DNA of 64,000 bases, from positions 12,503,683 through 12,567,682 of the forward strand of contig JAPTYO010000015.1 of assembly GCA_036873135.1 (NCBI GenBank), read 5' to 3'. A model generated the notes under the pieces. It saw nothing but the letters and a program-made list of their open reading frames with translations, did not search any database and was not told where the DNA came from. Position 1 is the first letter of the stretch; each line of letters opens with the position of its first letter. Source of the stretch: Clarkia xantiana subsp. parviflora. Lineage: Eukaryota > Streptophyta > Magnoliopsida > Myrtales > Onagraceae. Both the position numbers and the translations under genes were made by a program. Shown one piece after another: positions 10,410-20,765 of the stretch.

Positions 10410-11790
10410 TTTCTAAACCCTACGCAATCCAAGCAGTTTTACATGCTTTTCGATTATATCCCTGCGCAGTGGTTTAGTTAATGGGTCCGCGATCATATTA
10501 TCAGTGTACAAGTATTCCATAGTGATTATATTGTCTTGTACCATCGATTTAGCATAGAAATATTTCACATCAATGTGTTTGGTCCTACTTTGGTACTTCG
10601 GATTCTTAATTGCCGCAATAGCTACCTGACTATTGGAGAACACCTTTACATGTTTACTTCTGATGTCACCACCAAGCAATGCAGTAAGAATCCTTTTTAG
10701 CCAGACTGCTTCCTGTGCATTCTAGAGAGAGCAACGAATTCCTATTCCATTGTTGACAGCGTGACACAGATTTGCTTCTTGATCGTCCATGAAATGGCGG
10801 CATTAGCAAGGAGAAATACTCCTCATGTGGTGGACTTACGATCATCCAGATCGCCACCATGGTCGGCGTCACTGTAACCGGTCAATTCTAACTTTCCGCC
10901 CTTATAGCATAGAGCATAGTCGGCAGTAGCTTTCAGATAACGAATTAGGTATAAATAGTATTTCGTCTTACAGTCTTTTAAATGTTGATTGTTAGGATCT
11001 GATTGGAAACGTGCTACTAGGTCCACGGCGTGACAGATATTCGGATGGGTGTATTGCACGGTGTGTATCGAAATACCAACCATGCTTAAAATCTATGCAC
11101 CCTTCATCTGTTCATGCTCTCCCGGGTTCTTGGGGCTGACACGATTCAACAGTGCGCACCCAAATACCACCGGCGTATCCACGGGTTTGGCGTCCTGTAA
11201 TCTGAACCAACTTTCAACTACTCGTTGATATAGGCTTCTTGAGATAGACATAAATCCCGGGTAGCTCGATCTATGGCAATTTGAATGCCTAAGATGTACG
11301 TAGCCTTTCCCATGTCTTTCGTCTCAAATACAGACGCCAACCAGAACTTTGACTTATTCATGAAACTCATGTCGTTTGCGGCAATGAGTATGTCATCCAC
11401 GTACTAGGTTAAGATGACATACTTAGACTCGGAGGTCTTATAATACACGCATGAATCCTTGTGAAAACTCACTAATCCGTTTCCTACTATTTCCTCGTGG
11501 ATTTTGCGGTACCATTGCCGCGACGACTGTATAAGACCGTAGAGGGACCTTTTGGAGTTTACAAACTTTTCGTTCGTTATCAGGAGTTAAACTCTCTGGT
11601 AGCTCCATGTAGATCTCTCCCTCAAGGTTTCCGTGGACGAATGCGGTCTTAACATTCCTTTGGTGTAGCTCGTGATCGAGACTTGCGACCAGGACCATGA
11701 ATGGCCCTAACCGTGATTTTATGCACAGTCATTGAGTTTCTCTTATCAAATTCCTCTCCGTGAAGCATAGGGTAAGACCTTTCGCATTGA
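10410..11790 (-). pseudogene. CP1-B reverse transcriptase-RNase H (Ty1/copia), decayed
   Basis: Fragments in several minus frames make up the C-terminal part of a copia polyprotein. The RT segments are at 11438-11698 and 11218-11400, the latter starting at MDDILIAAND, a damaged YVDD box. The RT C-terminus is at 10823-11083 and ends in ELTGYSDADHGG. RNase H is at 10413-10679, with FSNSQVAIAAIKN and TKHIDVKYFYAKS. Frameshifts and stops separate all of them, so no functional enzyme is possible. Gene order on the minus strand is correct, and the 3' UTR and LTR follow directly. Confidence 0.85.
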
Positions 11791-12770
11791 GTCGGGTTCT
11801 CCGACTTGTTCCATCAGTGGTGAACCTTCTTTCAGGGCTCACCTTATCCTTATGCCATGTTGTTAACAGGTAAATCAACTATAGACTATAATGGCTTTCA
11901 ATTAGGCGATCTCTCTCATTTATTATTTCTTTCCATTTCTCCACTTGAGGTCTTTCCAGTGCTTGCCAACAGTTTGAGCGGGGTTTTCACCTTGCTCAAT
12001 GGGATACTTGCCTTTGACTCTCGTCTAGGCATAATGAGTCCCACTTATTAGTCTGATCTTTTCTCCCACTCGGAACAACACTTCTTATCGTAGCATCATT
12101 TCTATTGGGAATAATCCTCCCACTCGGAACAATGCTTCTTATCAGAGCATCGTCTCTGTTGGGAACAATAGCAGTGCTAGACCTTGACCTATAACTTTCA
12201 TATTACAACTTCTTGGTCTCGGGGTTTTACTTCCGAGATGAATTCCTTAATCACTAGGATCTGGAACCAAGTATGGTTAAATCACTCCCACTGGGAACAA
12301 TGGGTAATATAGGTAGTTGTGTCACTCCAGGTTTAGCAATTTTGACCATCAGGTTCGACTTGATTCGTCCCAACAGCAACAGTGATTACTTGTGTGGTTT
12401 ATTCCTCCCACTGGATTTACTATGAAAATGTCCCCATTCTCATTTACCATGTCATTCACTTGAGTTGCTGGTTCAAATCTCTCCCACTCGAATTAAGTGG
12501 GACCTGATCATCATCATTATTCTGCTACGTTTTGATCATGACTATGTAGTTGAAACTCTTCAAGCATTTGGAAAATTCGCCCTCTTAGTGATGTAATGTC
12601 TCATGTTTGACCACGGTACCATTTAATCTAAGCCGGAAACATGTATTTTCTAGGAGTAACTGGCGTACCCTCGTCATAAATACGTGTTTATTGCGCAAAT
12701 TAATGTCGCATGGTGATATGATTTTACTCATTGTCACCCTCCAGCTAAGATGGTTACCTACCTTACTAAT
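11791..12770 (-). pseudogene. CP1-B integrase-RT linker, decayed
   Basis: This is the equivalent of the spacer between integrase and RT seen in copies E (35000-35829) and F (53900-54640). It includes the repeated word for 'cattgttccgagtgggag', which encodes serial PSG-type repeats in F. Many stops are present. It is cut at 12770 by the Tat element T1 and resumes at 21482. Confidence 0.65.
12766..12770. repeat. Target-site duplication of T1 (CTAAT, left)
   Basis: CTAAT directly precedes the T1 LTR. CCAAT follows the other LTR at 21482-21486. One mismatch is consistent with an aged 5-bp duplication. Confidence 0.65.
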
Positions 12771-13466
12771 TGTTGGATCACGACGGAACTCCGGTACGAT
12801 CTTTGACGGCGATCCTAGCTCCTTCGCTCCACCTAATCCTGCGAGAGGGGATAGACTGGGCGGTGACCCAGAATCCCTCTCCGATGCTTAAATGAGTATC
12901 TCGTGTGGAATGGAAAGCAGTAATCTCAAGTAACGTATCTCAAAACGTAATTGATCTGAGGTGACCTCTGCCCTTTTATAGGCGGAGAGGTACCTCAGTT
13001 ACCTGGTGAACCGTTGGAGTGGTTAGCCCGTATCCCGCGTATCTCGTGCACGATCCCGCATATCTATGCCATGATCTCGCTTATCTCGGCCACGCTCCGC
13101 GTATCTTAACTACGCTCCGCGTATCTCTGCCACGCCCCGCGTATCTCGGCCTTAACCTCTGATGGCAAGTCCCGACTAACATCGGGGACTCCAGAGTTAT
13201 CTCGTTGTGTCACCGCTCGGGGCCCCTCGTCATCGTGACAGGGCCAATCGTTCTCAGGGATTCGTCATCGGGGCCTACTTAAAGGCTTCTCATCGGGAGC
13301 TTCCAGCTCACCTATCGGGACCGACTCTGTCGGGACCTTTTATCATCGGGACTCCCTACGTCGGGACCATTCACCTGGGTCATCTTGACCTTCATTTGGG
13401 GCCCAGTGGGCCTGTTCGCCGTTTCCTCGCCGTTAAAGGGCCTAACGGCCATAGCGGAACCCATCA
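12771..13466 (-). mobile_element. T1 3' LTR
   Basis: A 696-bp LTR with ends tgttggatcacg (12771) and ggaacccatca (13466). The TATA-like box is gcctataaaagg on the minus strand near 12980. A run of about six units of a 21-bp repeat (core cgcgtatctcggccacg) lies at about 13027-13152. An open frame across the LTR at 13207-13686 recurs in the other LTR and is not a gene. Confidence 0.9.
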
Positions 13467-13480
13467 TTTGCCCCCAAGAC
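13467..13480 (-). other. Polypurine tract, T1
   Basis: The minus strand reads gtcttgggggcaaa directly before the 3' LTR. The identical tract precedes the 3' LTR of T2, linking the two as one family. Confidence 0.8.
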
Positions 13481-13837
13481 ATGAGGGACTTACAGTTCGT
13501 CGTGTCTTTCAACTCCCGGCCTCCCGACGTCGAAGTCGGGGATCTTTCCCTTGGCATGGTCACTTAGTACAAGTCTTCTCGCTCACATTTCCTCAATGCC
13601 TTGTGGATAACTGCCAAATCCGAGAGGACTCCTTGGTTCCCCAGCCATCAAATGCAGCAGATGACGTCCTCAGTACCTGTGCCTGATTTTTCGCGCCTGC
13701 TTTTTCTGAAAAGTGCTTTTCAGGCTATTTCATCATTGCACCTGTTACCATTATGCACGTCTTATCTTCAACGGTCCAGATCAGAACGCTTCAACTTCGA
13801 CGATTCAGATCAAAGCGCCCTTCGACTGTCCTCTTCG

Positions 13838-13848
13838 CCTATAAAACC
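13838..13848 (+). promoter_or_regulatory. TATA box of the antisense gene in T1
   Basis: cctataaaacc lies about 210 bp upstream of the plus-strand ORF and opposite to T1 transcription. T2 has the counterpart ctctataaaacc (52051-52063, minus), with similar flanking sequence, so the box is conserved in two diverged elements. Confidence 0.55.
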
Positions 13849-14051
13849 TCACCCAGGGTACAGTTTCCTTTTACCATCTCCGAATTTTCAAAAGCTCTCT
13901 GCAACTTCTTTGCAAATTCAAGCTCTGCAATTCCGAAGACCTTAGTGTTTCTCAGATCACCTTTCCGGCAACGTCAAGTTCGTTCTTACAACCTCCAATC
14001 ATCATATCTGGTAAGGGTTTCTTCTTTATTGTTCGCCTATCCCCTTTATCT

Positions 14052-14423
14052 TTGCTTGGTTTGTTTGTAACTTCCCGGAAAAACCCAATGTCCCTTTCCT
14101 TGCCGTGGCTAATTTCAGACAGTGGGTCTGGTTCCGAGGGAAGGAAGCCCTTCAACTTCGACTATGCTCTGAACGAGATTTCCAGCACTGCTTACGATGC
14201 AGCTCTCCGGGAGGGATGCATCATCTCCACCAGAGAAGCCGATGCTCAAGGCAGGAAATGCATACCACAAGTTCAGAGTGAAGAGGAGCTACTTCTTCAT
14301 CAAAAACTCCTTGATCCCATGGCCCCGATAGTCGACCCTCTAGCGGCTGACCCTGTGGAGCTTTCTGTCACAGACCTCGTGGACCCTGCTCCCGTTGATG
14401 CCGTCAACAAGGACCAAGTTTAA
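14052..14423 (+). CDS. Antisense extra ORF of T1, probably 3'-truncated
   Basis: A 123-codon frame opposite to T1 gag-pol, between integrase and the 3' LTR. From about residue 21 it reads ISDSGSGSEGRKPFNFDYAL and continues to AYDAALREGCI. The last block recurs in the minus-strand ORF of T2 (51724), which then extends for hundreds of residues. Here the match ends after GCI, so the body of the gene seems deleted and replaced by a short acidic tail. Extra ORFs in this position, in sense or antisense, are known for plant Tat elements; their function is unknown. The initiator may be the ATG at 14052 or the second ATG at about 14088, just upstream of the conserved block. Confidence 0.55.
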   Translation: MLGLFVTSRKNPMSLSLPWLISDSGSGSEGRKPFNFDYALNEISSTAYDAALREGCIISTREADAQGRKCIPQVQSEEELLLHQKLLDPMAPIVDPLAADPVELSVTDLVDPAPVDAVNKDQV

Positions 14424-14575
14424 CTGCTTATCTTTAGAGTCCTTGTATTCTCCTCATTTTGTCCTCATTTTGGAATAATCGGGCCTTCGAGCCCCATTAA
14501 TATCAAACTTTCTCAGTTCCGATTTTTCATTGCACTTCTCCAAGTGGCTTTACTATACTTTCTTAAGTCGAAACC
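14424..14575 (-). mobile_element. T1 3' UTR spacer
   Basis: A short non-coding segment between the antisense ORF and the tandem array. Confidence 0.5.
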
Positions 14576-15132
14576 TCGACACTTAAGATATTCTCATACA
14601 TCACTTAAGACGATTTACTAACTTGCACCACTTAAGGCGACTTACCATCATGCACCACTTAAGGCGACTTTCCAATACTTAGAATAAATCCAAGAATCAT
14701 GCATCACTTAAGACGATTTACTAACTTGCACCACTTAAGGCGACTTACCATCATGCACCACTTAAGGCGACTTAATCTCGTGCACCACTCATGATGACTT
14801 TTCTTGTGTACCACTCAAGGCGACCTTTTCGTGCACCACTTAAGGCGACTTTTTCGTGCACCACTTAAGGCGACTTTTCTCATGCACCACTCAAGGCGAC
14901 TTTTCTCGTGCACCACTCTAGGCGACTTTATAACGCTTAGAATAATTCTAAGAATAACTTTTATTGGAAGCAACCTCTTTATTTATTGATGGCACAAAAT
15001 TTGCTTACATCGAATCAAACGATAAATAGCTTACACCACTTAAGGCGATTTTACATCGGGCACCACTTAAGGCGACTTTCATCGAGCACCACCTAAGGCG
15101 ACTTTTCTTCGGGCACCACTTAAGGCGACTTT
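14576..15132 (-). repeat. Tandem array in T1 3' UTR, about 16 units with core cacttaaggcgactt
   Basis: About 16 copies of a 26-30-bp unit with core caccacttaaggcgactt lie in two blocks around a spacer at about 14935-15030. A larger duplication is also visible: the segment from catcacttaagacgattta to cttaccatcatgcacc occurs twice. The array begins just after the integrase stop codon. Plant Tat and Ogre elements are known to carry hypervariable tandem repeats in this position, and these can seed satellite DNA. Confidence 0.9.
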
Positions 15133-15135
15133 TCA

Positions 15136-16674
15136 TCAAGCATGGTGTTTCTTCAAGTGTTCGACACTAAAAGAATGCTTTAGTACTCTGCCATCAAGGT
15201 CTTCCAACTTGTATGCATTCGAAGCTGGCATCCCCACGACCTTATAAGGTCCTTCCCATTTTGGTGACATCTTGCCGAGCCGATCCAAAATGGTGAACTC
15301 GTTGCGACGCCAAACCACCTCCCCGACGAAGAATTGTCGGGACTTAACTCGCCGATTGTAATACCTGGCCGTCGCCAAACGCATTCGAGCCTGGACTTCG
15401 TCGGCTTCCCGCCTCTTCTCTTCGAGCAAGTCCAAGTCCAGACGTCTCATTTCATCGTTCGTCAGAGGCTCGTAATATCTCATCCGACGGGATGCCACGG
15501 CTACTTCCACGGGAGCTACAGCCTCCGTGCCATAAACAAGGCCAAACGGAGTCTCCCCAGTTGCTCGTTTGGGTGTTGTTCTAACGGCCCGAAGCACGTT
15601 TTCCAGCTCGTTCAGCCATTTGCCCTTCAAGGCATAGACCCTCTTCTTCAGGCCATCCATCACGATTTTGTTGGCTGATTCCACCTGGCCATTAGTCTGA
15701 GCATGTCGTACAGAAGTTGTCCGATGCTCGATATTCAACTCCTCCAGATACTCCTTCACCTGAGACCCGTTAAACGGTGGACCATTGTCACTGATCACCA
15801 CCTTAGGAATCCCGTATCTGGACACAATATGGGTCTGGAGGAACTTGACGATCTGGTTCCCCGTCGTCCTGGCCAGCGCCTTTGCCTCTATCCATTTCGA
15901 AAAATAATCGATAGCTACAAGCAAATACTTACACTGACCTTGTGCTTGCGGAAGAGGTCCCACCAAGTCGATGCCCCACTGCGCGAAGGGCCAAGCGCTC
16001 TTGATGGACGTCAGATTAGCAGCCGGAGCCACAATACTCGGGGCGTACCTCTGGCACGCGTCACAGGACCGGACCAACGCCGTTGCCTCTTTGCTCATCG
16101 TAGGCCAATAATAGCCCAAGTTCAGCACTTTCCTCATAATGGATCGGGCCCCTTCATGACAAGCCGCGACCCCTTCATGCACCTCCTTCAGGATTCGACT
16201 TGTGTCGGGCTCAGCCACACACTTCAAGTACGGAGTCGAGAACCAGCCCTTCTTGTATAGCTGATGGTCCAGCATCACGTAATTAGCCGCGATTCGACGT
16301 ATCCAGTCGGCTACTACTTTATCATCGGGGACTGCCCCCGTAGTCAGGTACGTGACTATTGGGGTCATCCAAGTGGGCTCCTCCTCCGATTCGGCTTCAA
16401 TAGCACACATCTGTGTCGGGTCGGTGGTCGACAAGATCATCTTCTCCAAGAAGTGCACCTTCCGACTTTCCTCCAAGGGTGCCCCCAGGGCAAATTTGCT
16501 CAAGGCGTCTGCCTCCACGTTTTCCTCCCTCGAGATCGCCTCAATGTCGAAGCTTTTAAAGCTCTCCTTCAAAGCTTGTACCTCGCGCAGATACTTCTTC
16601 ATTATCGAGCTCTTCGCCTCGTATCGCCCTTGAACCTGATTCACAATCAAGGTCGCGTCACACTTCACTCTCAA
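15136..16674 (-). CDS. T1 second RNase H (C-terminal part) and integrase
   Basis: 512 codons. Residues 1-65 complete the extra RNase H domain typical of the Tat lineage (DATLIVNQVQGRYEA, then EENVEADALSK). The integrase follows. Its zinc-binding HHCC uses His166, His173, Cys204 and Cys207. The D,D35E core uses Asp236 in GIDLVGP, Asp296 in ISDNGPP and Glu332 in VESAN. The C-terminal part carries the FxxGEVVWRR and KMSPKWEGPYKV blocks. Integrase inserts the retrotransposon cDNA into nuclear DNA. All catalytic residues are present. The frame is cut off from the RT by a frameshift between 16674 and 16760, so it would not be made as part of the normal polyprotein. Confidence 0.92.
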   Translation of the reverse strand: MRVKCDATLIVNQVQGRYEAKSSIMKKYLREVQALKESFKSFDIEAISREENVEADALSKFALGAPLEESRKVHFLEKMILSTTDPTQMCAIEAESEEEPTWMTPIVTYLTTGAVPDDKVVADWIRRIAANYVMLDHQLYKKGWFSTPYLKCVAEPDTSRILKEVHEGVAACHEGARSIMRKVLNLGYYWPTMSKEATALVRSCDACQRYAPSIVAPAANLTSIKSAWPFAQWGIDLVGPLPQAQGQCKYLLVAIDYFSKWIEAKALARTTGNQIVKFLQTHIVSRYGIPKVVISDNGPPFNGSQVKEYLEELNIEHRTTSVRHAQTNGQVESANKIVMDGLKKRVYALKGKWLNELENVLRAVRTTPKRATGETPFGLVYGTEAVAPVEVAVASRRMRYYEPLTNDEMRRLDLDLLEEKRREADEVQARMRLATARYYNRRVKSRQFFVGEVVWRRNEFTILDRLGKMSPKWEGPYKVVGMPASNAYKLEDLDGRVLKHSFSVEHLKKHHA

Positions 16675-16757
16675 GTGAGCGACTCCCGTACCTTTGGCAA
16701 TTTTCAGGCCCGTGATAAGAGCCTCATACTCAGCTTCGTTGTTCTTGGCCCTAAATG

Positions 16758-18095
16758 TTAGGCCAAAGCATATCGCAGTGGTTCACCTCCGCCTGGTGGT
16801 ATCAATACAAACCCTGCTCCTGATCCATCTGAACTCGAGGAGCCATCCGTGTACATCTCCCACGTATTTTCCTCGTTTGGCTGTTCTGATTGCTCTGCCA
16901 TCTCTGGTTGTTCTGCTATCGGGACCTCCGTGGTTGCCCCCTCTACAGGGCCCGCTTCTTCCAGATCGGGGGCTGTAGACTCTGCTATGAAATCTGCCAA
17001 TGCCTGGCTCTTAATAGCCGTTCTCGGAGCGAAGTGTATGCAAAACTCACTAAGCTCGATTGCCCATTTCACTAACCTCCCCGACGCATCCGGTCGGTTC
17101 AAAAAATGTTTTAGAGGCTGGTTCGTCAACACAGTGATCTCATGCGCATGGAAGTAAGGCCTCAGCTTTCGAGCAGTAATAATCAACGCAAAGAGATACT
17201 TCTCAACAGCAGGATAATTCAATTCAGACTTAGCAAACGCCTTGCTTACATAATAGACGGGGATTTGATTACCCTCGACAACCTTCACTAACACAGAGCT
17301 AATGGCAAATTCAGAAACAGCCAAGTAAAGATAGAGCGGCTCGCCTGGAACAGGTTTCGCCAACGGCGGGAGGGTGCGGAGGTGCTGCTTGAGTGCTTGG
17401 AACGCTTCTTCACACTTGGCGGTCCACTCAAACTTCTTGTTGGCCCTCAGGACTTCAAAAAATGGCATTGATCGGTCACTTGCCTTGGACAGGAAGCGAT
17501 TCATTGCTGCCAGTCGGCCATTCAGCACCTGCACCTCCCGATGGTTTATCAGAGACTGCATCTCCTCGATCGCCCTCAGTTTTTCGGGATTCACCTCAAT
17601 TCCTCTCTGGCTCACCATAAAGCCCAGAAATTTCCCTGAGTGGACTCCGAAGGCGCATTTTGTTGGGTTTAAGCGAACCTGATGAAGCCTCATCCGCTCA
17701 AACGCCATGGCTAGGTTGTGCACATGATCCTCAGCTTGTCGGGACTTCACCAGCATATCATCCACGTAAGCCTCCATGGTCTCCCCTAGCATATCTCTGA
17801 ACAGCTTGTTCACCATCCGCTGGTAGGTTGCCCCGGCATTGATCAACCTGAAAGGCATGACATCGTAGTGATAGATGTCACTGTCTGCATTGAATGCTGT
17901 GTGAGGAGCGTCTTCCTTAGCCATCTTGATCTGGTTATAGCCCGAATATGCATCCATGAAGCTCAACAGCTCATGTCCCGACGTGGCATCCACCAGCTGG
18001 TCGATTCTCGGGAGCGGGTAACAGTCCTTCGGGCAAGCCTTATTCAGATCGCGGAAATCAACGCACATTCGCCACTTCCCGTTGCTCTTCTTCAC
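16758..18095 (-). CDS. T1 reverse transcriptase and RNase H domains
   Basis: 445 codons. RT begins with KKSNGKWRMCVDFRDLNKAC and has the catalytic YVDD at residues 110-113. The first RNase H (about 250-365) includes PVYYVSKAF and the ALADFIAE end block. The second, Tat-specific RNase H starts with WEMYTDGSSSSDGSGAGF at about 412. These enzymes copy the element RNA into DNA in cytoplasmic particles. The frame is interrupted upstream by a TGA after GFIKEL and downstream by a one-base shift after EPLRYALA, so this is the middle of a broken gag-pol. The wording DLNKACPKD and QLVDATSGHELLSFMDA is characteristic of Tat elements. Confidence 0.92.
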   Translation of the reverse strand: MKKSNGKWRMCVDFRDLNKACPKDCYPLPRIDQLVDATSGHELLSFMDAYSGYNQIKMAKEDAPHTAFNADSDIYHYDVMPFRLINAGATYQRMVNKLFRDMLGETMEAYVDDMLVKSRQAEDHVHNLAMAFERMRLHQVRLNPTKCAFGVHSGKFLGFMVSQRGIEVNPEKLRAIEEMQSLINHREVQVLNGRLAAMNRFLSKASDRSMPFFEVLRANKKFEWTAKCEEAFQALKQHLRTLPPLAKPVPGEPLYLYLAVSEFAISSVLVKVVEGNQIPVYYVSKAFAKSELNYPAVEKYLFALIITARKLRPYFHAHEITVLTNQPLKHFLNRPDASGRLVKWAIELSEFCIHFAPRTAIKSQALADFIAESTAPDLEEAGPVEGATTEVPIAEQPEMAEQSEQPNEENTWEMYTDGSSSSDGSGAGFVLIPPGGGEPLRYALA

Positions 18096-18125
18096 CAGTA
18101 CCGGATTAGCAACCCAGGTCTGGAA

Positions 18126-19028
18126 TCAGAGCTCCTTGATAAACCCAGCATCGAGCAACCTGCCCACCTCCTGCTGGATTGCAATCCTTTTGTCCGTGCC
18201 CATCGGACGCCTCTTCTGCGCGATAGGCTTGATCGCGGGATCAATCTTCAGTTCGTGCACAATCACGTCGGGGCTGATTCCTGGCATGTCACTCGGGGAC
18301 CAGGCAAACAGCTCCTTGAACTCCTTCAGCAGCTCAATCAATTTTCGGGCTGTCTCCTCGGTCAGAGCAGACCCGATTTTCACCTTTCTCTGAGGCCCAT
18401 CAATCTCGACCTCCTTTAAATCCTCCACGGGGGCGGGACGCCCGAACTCTTCTCTGGGATCAGCATCTGTCTGAAGGACAGTCATGGCCTCTCGTCTCCT
18501 CCTTCGAGTGGCGTTGACATAACATTTTCTAGAAGCCACCTGGTCGCCTTTGACCTCTCCGACTCCATGGTCAGTCGGGAACTTCATCTTCTGGTGTACA
18601 GTCGAGGCAACTGCCATCAGGGGGTTGATGGTAGTTCTCCCGATAATCGCGTTGTAGGTCCCCGCGGACTCAACTACCACAAACTCCACGTTCCTCCTTT
18701 CCGATTTCCACCCACTACCAAACTCCACTGGTAAGGTGATCACTCCTAGCGGATAGGAGGTAAAACCAGAGAATCCGACCATCAGGAAGTTTGCCTCCTT
18801 TAGGTCCTTCTTCGTTTTCCCCATGGCCTCCAGCGCGTCCATGAACAGGATATCGGAGGAGCTCCCTCCATCGATCAGAATTCGCTTCATTTCGTACCCG
18901 TCCACATCCAAGGTCACGACCAGAGCGTCATCGTGCGGAGTCTCCACGCCTATGAGATCCTCCGACGAAAAGGAGATCGCCATCTCTTCCTTCAGGGTCC
19001 AGGATCGGGACCTCTTACCCAGCACCAC
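18126..19028 (-). CDS. T1 protease and RT N-terminus
   Basis: 300 codons. The aspartic protease active site is the variant ILIDGGSSSDIL (Asp53 in this frame) instead of the usual D-S/T-G, as commonly seen in Tat elements. A second conserved block is NAIIGRTTINPL. The RT N-terminus follows with ELFAWSPSDMPGI and ends at GFIKEL plus TGA. The protease would mature the Gag-Pol polyprotein. The TGA and the frame change to gag (overlap at 18992-19028) show that the polyprotein is interrupted. Confidence 0.88.
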   Translation of the reverse strand: MVLGKRSRSWTLKEEMAISFSSEDLIGVETPHDDALVVTLDVDGYEMKRILIDGGSSSDILFMDALEAMGKTKKDLKEANFLMVGFSGFTSYPLGVITLPVEFGSGWKSERRNVEFVVVESAGTYNAIIGRTTINPLMAVASTVHQKMKFPTDHGVGEVKGDQVASRKCYVNATRRRRREAMTVLQTDADPREEFGRPAPVEDLKEVEIDGPQRKVKIGSALTEETARKLIELLKEFKELFAWSPSDMPGISPDVIVHELKIDPAIKPIAQKRRPMGTDKRIAIQQEVGRLLDAGFIKEL

Positions 19029-20727
19029 AGCAGTAGGAATTCTAGAGGCATAAACCTCCGAGAGGACGAGTGATCACCCCCCGCGGCAAATCCTCCGTGA
19101 ATTACATTGATAGTGCGCCGCTTCTCCTTGCGGGCACCAGAAGACTCCGGGTCAGACCTCTTCTTCTTTGGGGACCGATCACGGGATCGGGAACGGGACT
19201 GTGATCGGGATCGAGAACGGGATCGACACCGCTTATCCCCGACAAACTCCTTAAGCTTCCCCTTCTGGATCAGCTTTTCGATCTCCTTCTTCAGTTCCCG
19301 ACAATGATTGGTGTCGTGGCCATTCGCGCGGTGGAACCGACAGTAGCGATCGGTGCGGGAACCCAAAAATTCTCCTTCCTTCTTCGGGGGGTACCTAGAG
19401 ATACCCTGACGCTCCATGACCGTTAACACCTCCGCCATAGAGCTGTTGAGAGGAATGTCATGATCCTCTCGCCTGTCCTTTTTCGAGGAACGCCTATCAT
19501 CCCTCCGATCAGAGCGACCTCGGCCCCGACTACCTTCGGCTTTATCCTTCGACTTGCGCTCGTCTAAGGGTTTGACCGACTGCTTTCCCTTATTCGATTT
19601 TGGGGGCTCGAGCTCTCCAGCGGCTATCTTCGACTCCTGGACATCGATTTGCCGCTTCACCCTTTTCTGCAGCGCCTCCATATTCCACACAGCCTTCTCA
19701 GCCACGCTGTGCATCAGGTCGGAACCATAGGGGGCTGTTAGGTTCCGAATGAAGGTACGGATGGTTTCACCCTCCGAAATCTCTTCGTCAATTTCTGCCA
19801 CGCTGGCAGTGTATCGCTGGTAATAGTGCGCCAGCGAGTCGTCGGGCCTCTGTACCACCTGGGTCAGGGACCTCACACTCTTTAGCAAACGTCTGCGACC
19901 CTGGTACTGCTGAATGAAGCGGTCGTGCATATCAGCTGATGCAGCCTGGGGGCAGACTGAAGAACCAGGTCAGGGCTCTCTCGCCAAGTGTGTTCGGGAA
20001 CAGCGTACACACGATATCTTCATTCGGGGCTCTGCCCAGACACGCCATGAGATGCTTCTGGACATGACGAACCGGATCTCCCTCGCCATCATACTCCTTG
20101 ATCGTAGGGATACCCAGTCCGCGAGGGTGTCTATGAGTCGAGGAACGAACGGATGGGTGGATCGATCCCTCAGCTCCGACACCAGCGGCTTCTGCTCTCC
20201 ATGCAGATGTTCACGATCTTCACCACCTGATCGGGGGTGATGGGACCATTAAGGGGGATGGTCCTGTGTTGCACTGGTCCTGGTCCATCGACCACGAATC
20301 GTTCTGGTTGGGTGGACTCCCTACTCCTGCCTAGGTTTCGGGGCTGAACCTCCCGAACATTCTGAACCTCCGCTGGCGGGGGCGCTTCCTCTTTTAGCGG
20401 AGGTATCTCCTCTTGTCTCCTCGCAGCCTCTCTCCGATCTAAGAGGGCCTCCACAGCTGCCAAAAACATTGGCATGGCTTCCGCCACAGCCCTCGTCAGG
20501 TCCGCAGCTGGAGGAGCCACCTGCTCCCTGTTCCCCTGGTGTTGAGCAGCAGCATCTTCGGGACCTTCATTATGCCCCCCTGTCTGGGAGACCTCAGCAG
20601 CATGAAGATTTTGGTCCTCCTCGCGTTCCGGTGGTGAATTCAAAGTCGTCGCAGCAGGATGACGGGAACCACCAGATTGTCCTTGTCTTCTTTGCTTGCC
20701 AGCCACCATTGAACGAGTAGAAGACAT
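18992..20727 (-). pseudogene. T1 gag, frameshifted
   Basis: Gag is readable in three pieces. An N-terminal 185-codon piece (20170-20727) starts at MSSTRSMVAGK and has the usual proline/glutamate-rich N-terminus of Tat Gag. A middle piece (about 19940-20170) is disrupted by frameshifts; in one frame KEYDGEGDPVRHVQKHLMA is legible. A C-terminal 312-codon piece (18992-19930) begins MHDRFIQQYQGRR. It keeps the retrotransposon gag domain and a zinc-binding-like CRFHRANGHDTNHC. It ends in an arginine-serine dipeptide run near residues 243-262, resembling the RS domain of splicing factors. Gag would form the particle that packages element RNA. Confidence 0.85.
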
Positions 20728-20747
20728 ATAAGCTTTTTGTTACGTTT

Positions 20748-20765
20748 TCCCACAGACGGCGCCAA
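20748..20765 (-). other. Primer-binding site, T1
   Basis: The minus strand reads ttggcgccgtctgtggga directly after the 5' LTR end. The TGGCGCCG... form is typical of plant gypsy elements of the Tat/Athila group. The identity of the priming tRNA was not resolved here. Confidence 0.75.

Noticed and set aside
13207..13686. 159-codon frame in the T1 3' LTR, with a twin at 21222-21491
   Set aside because: It lies within LTR sequence, has no domain and is present in both LTRs because they are copies.
15334..16761. Several plus-strand frames opposite T1 integrase and RT
   Set aside because: Shadows of the minus-strand pol genes in GC-rich coding sequence.
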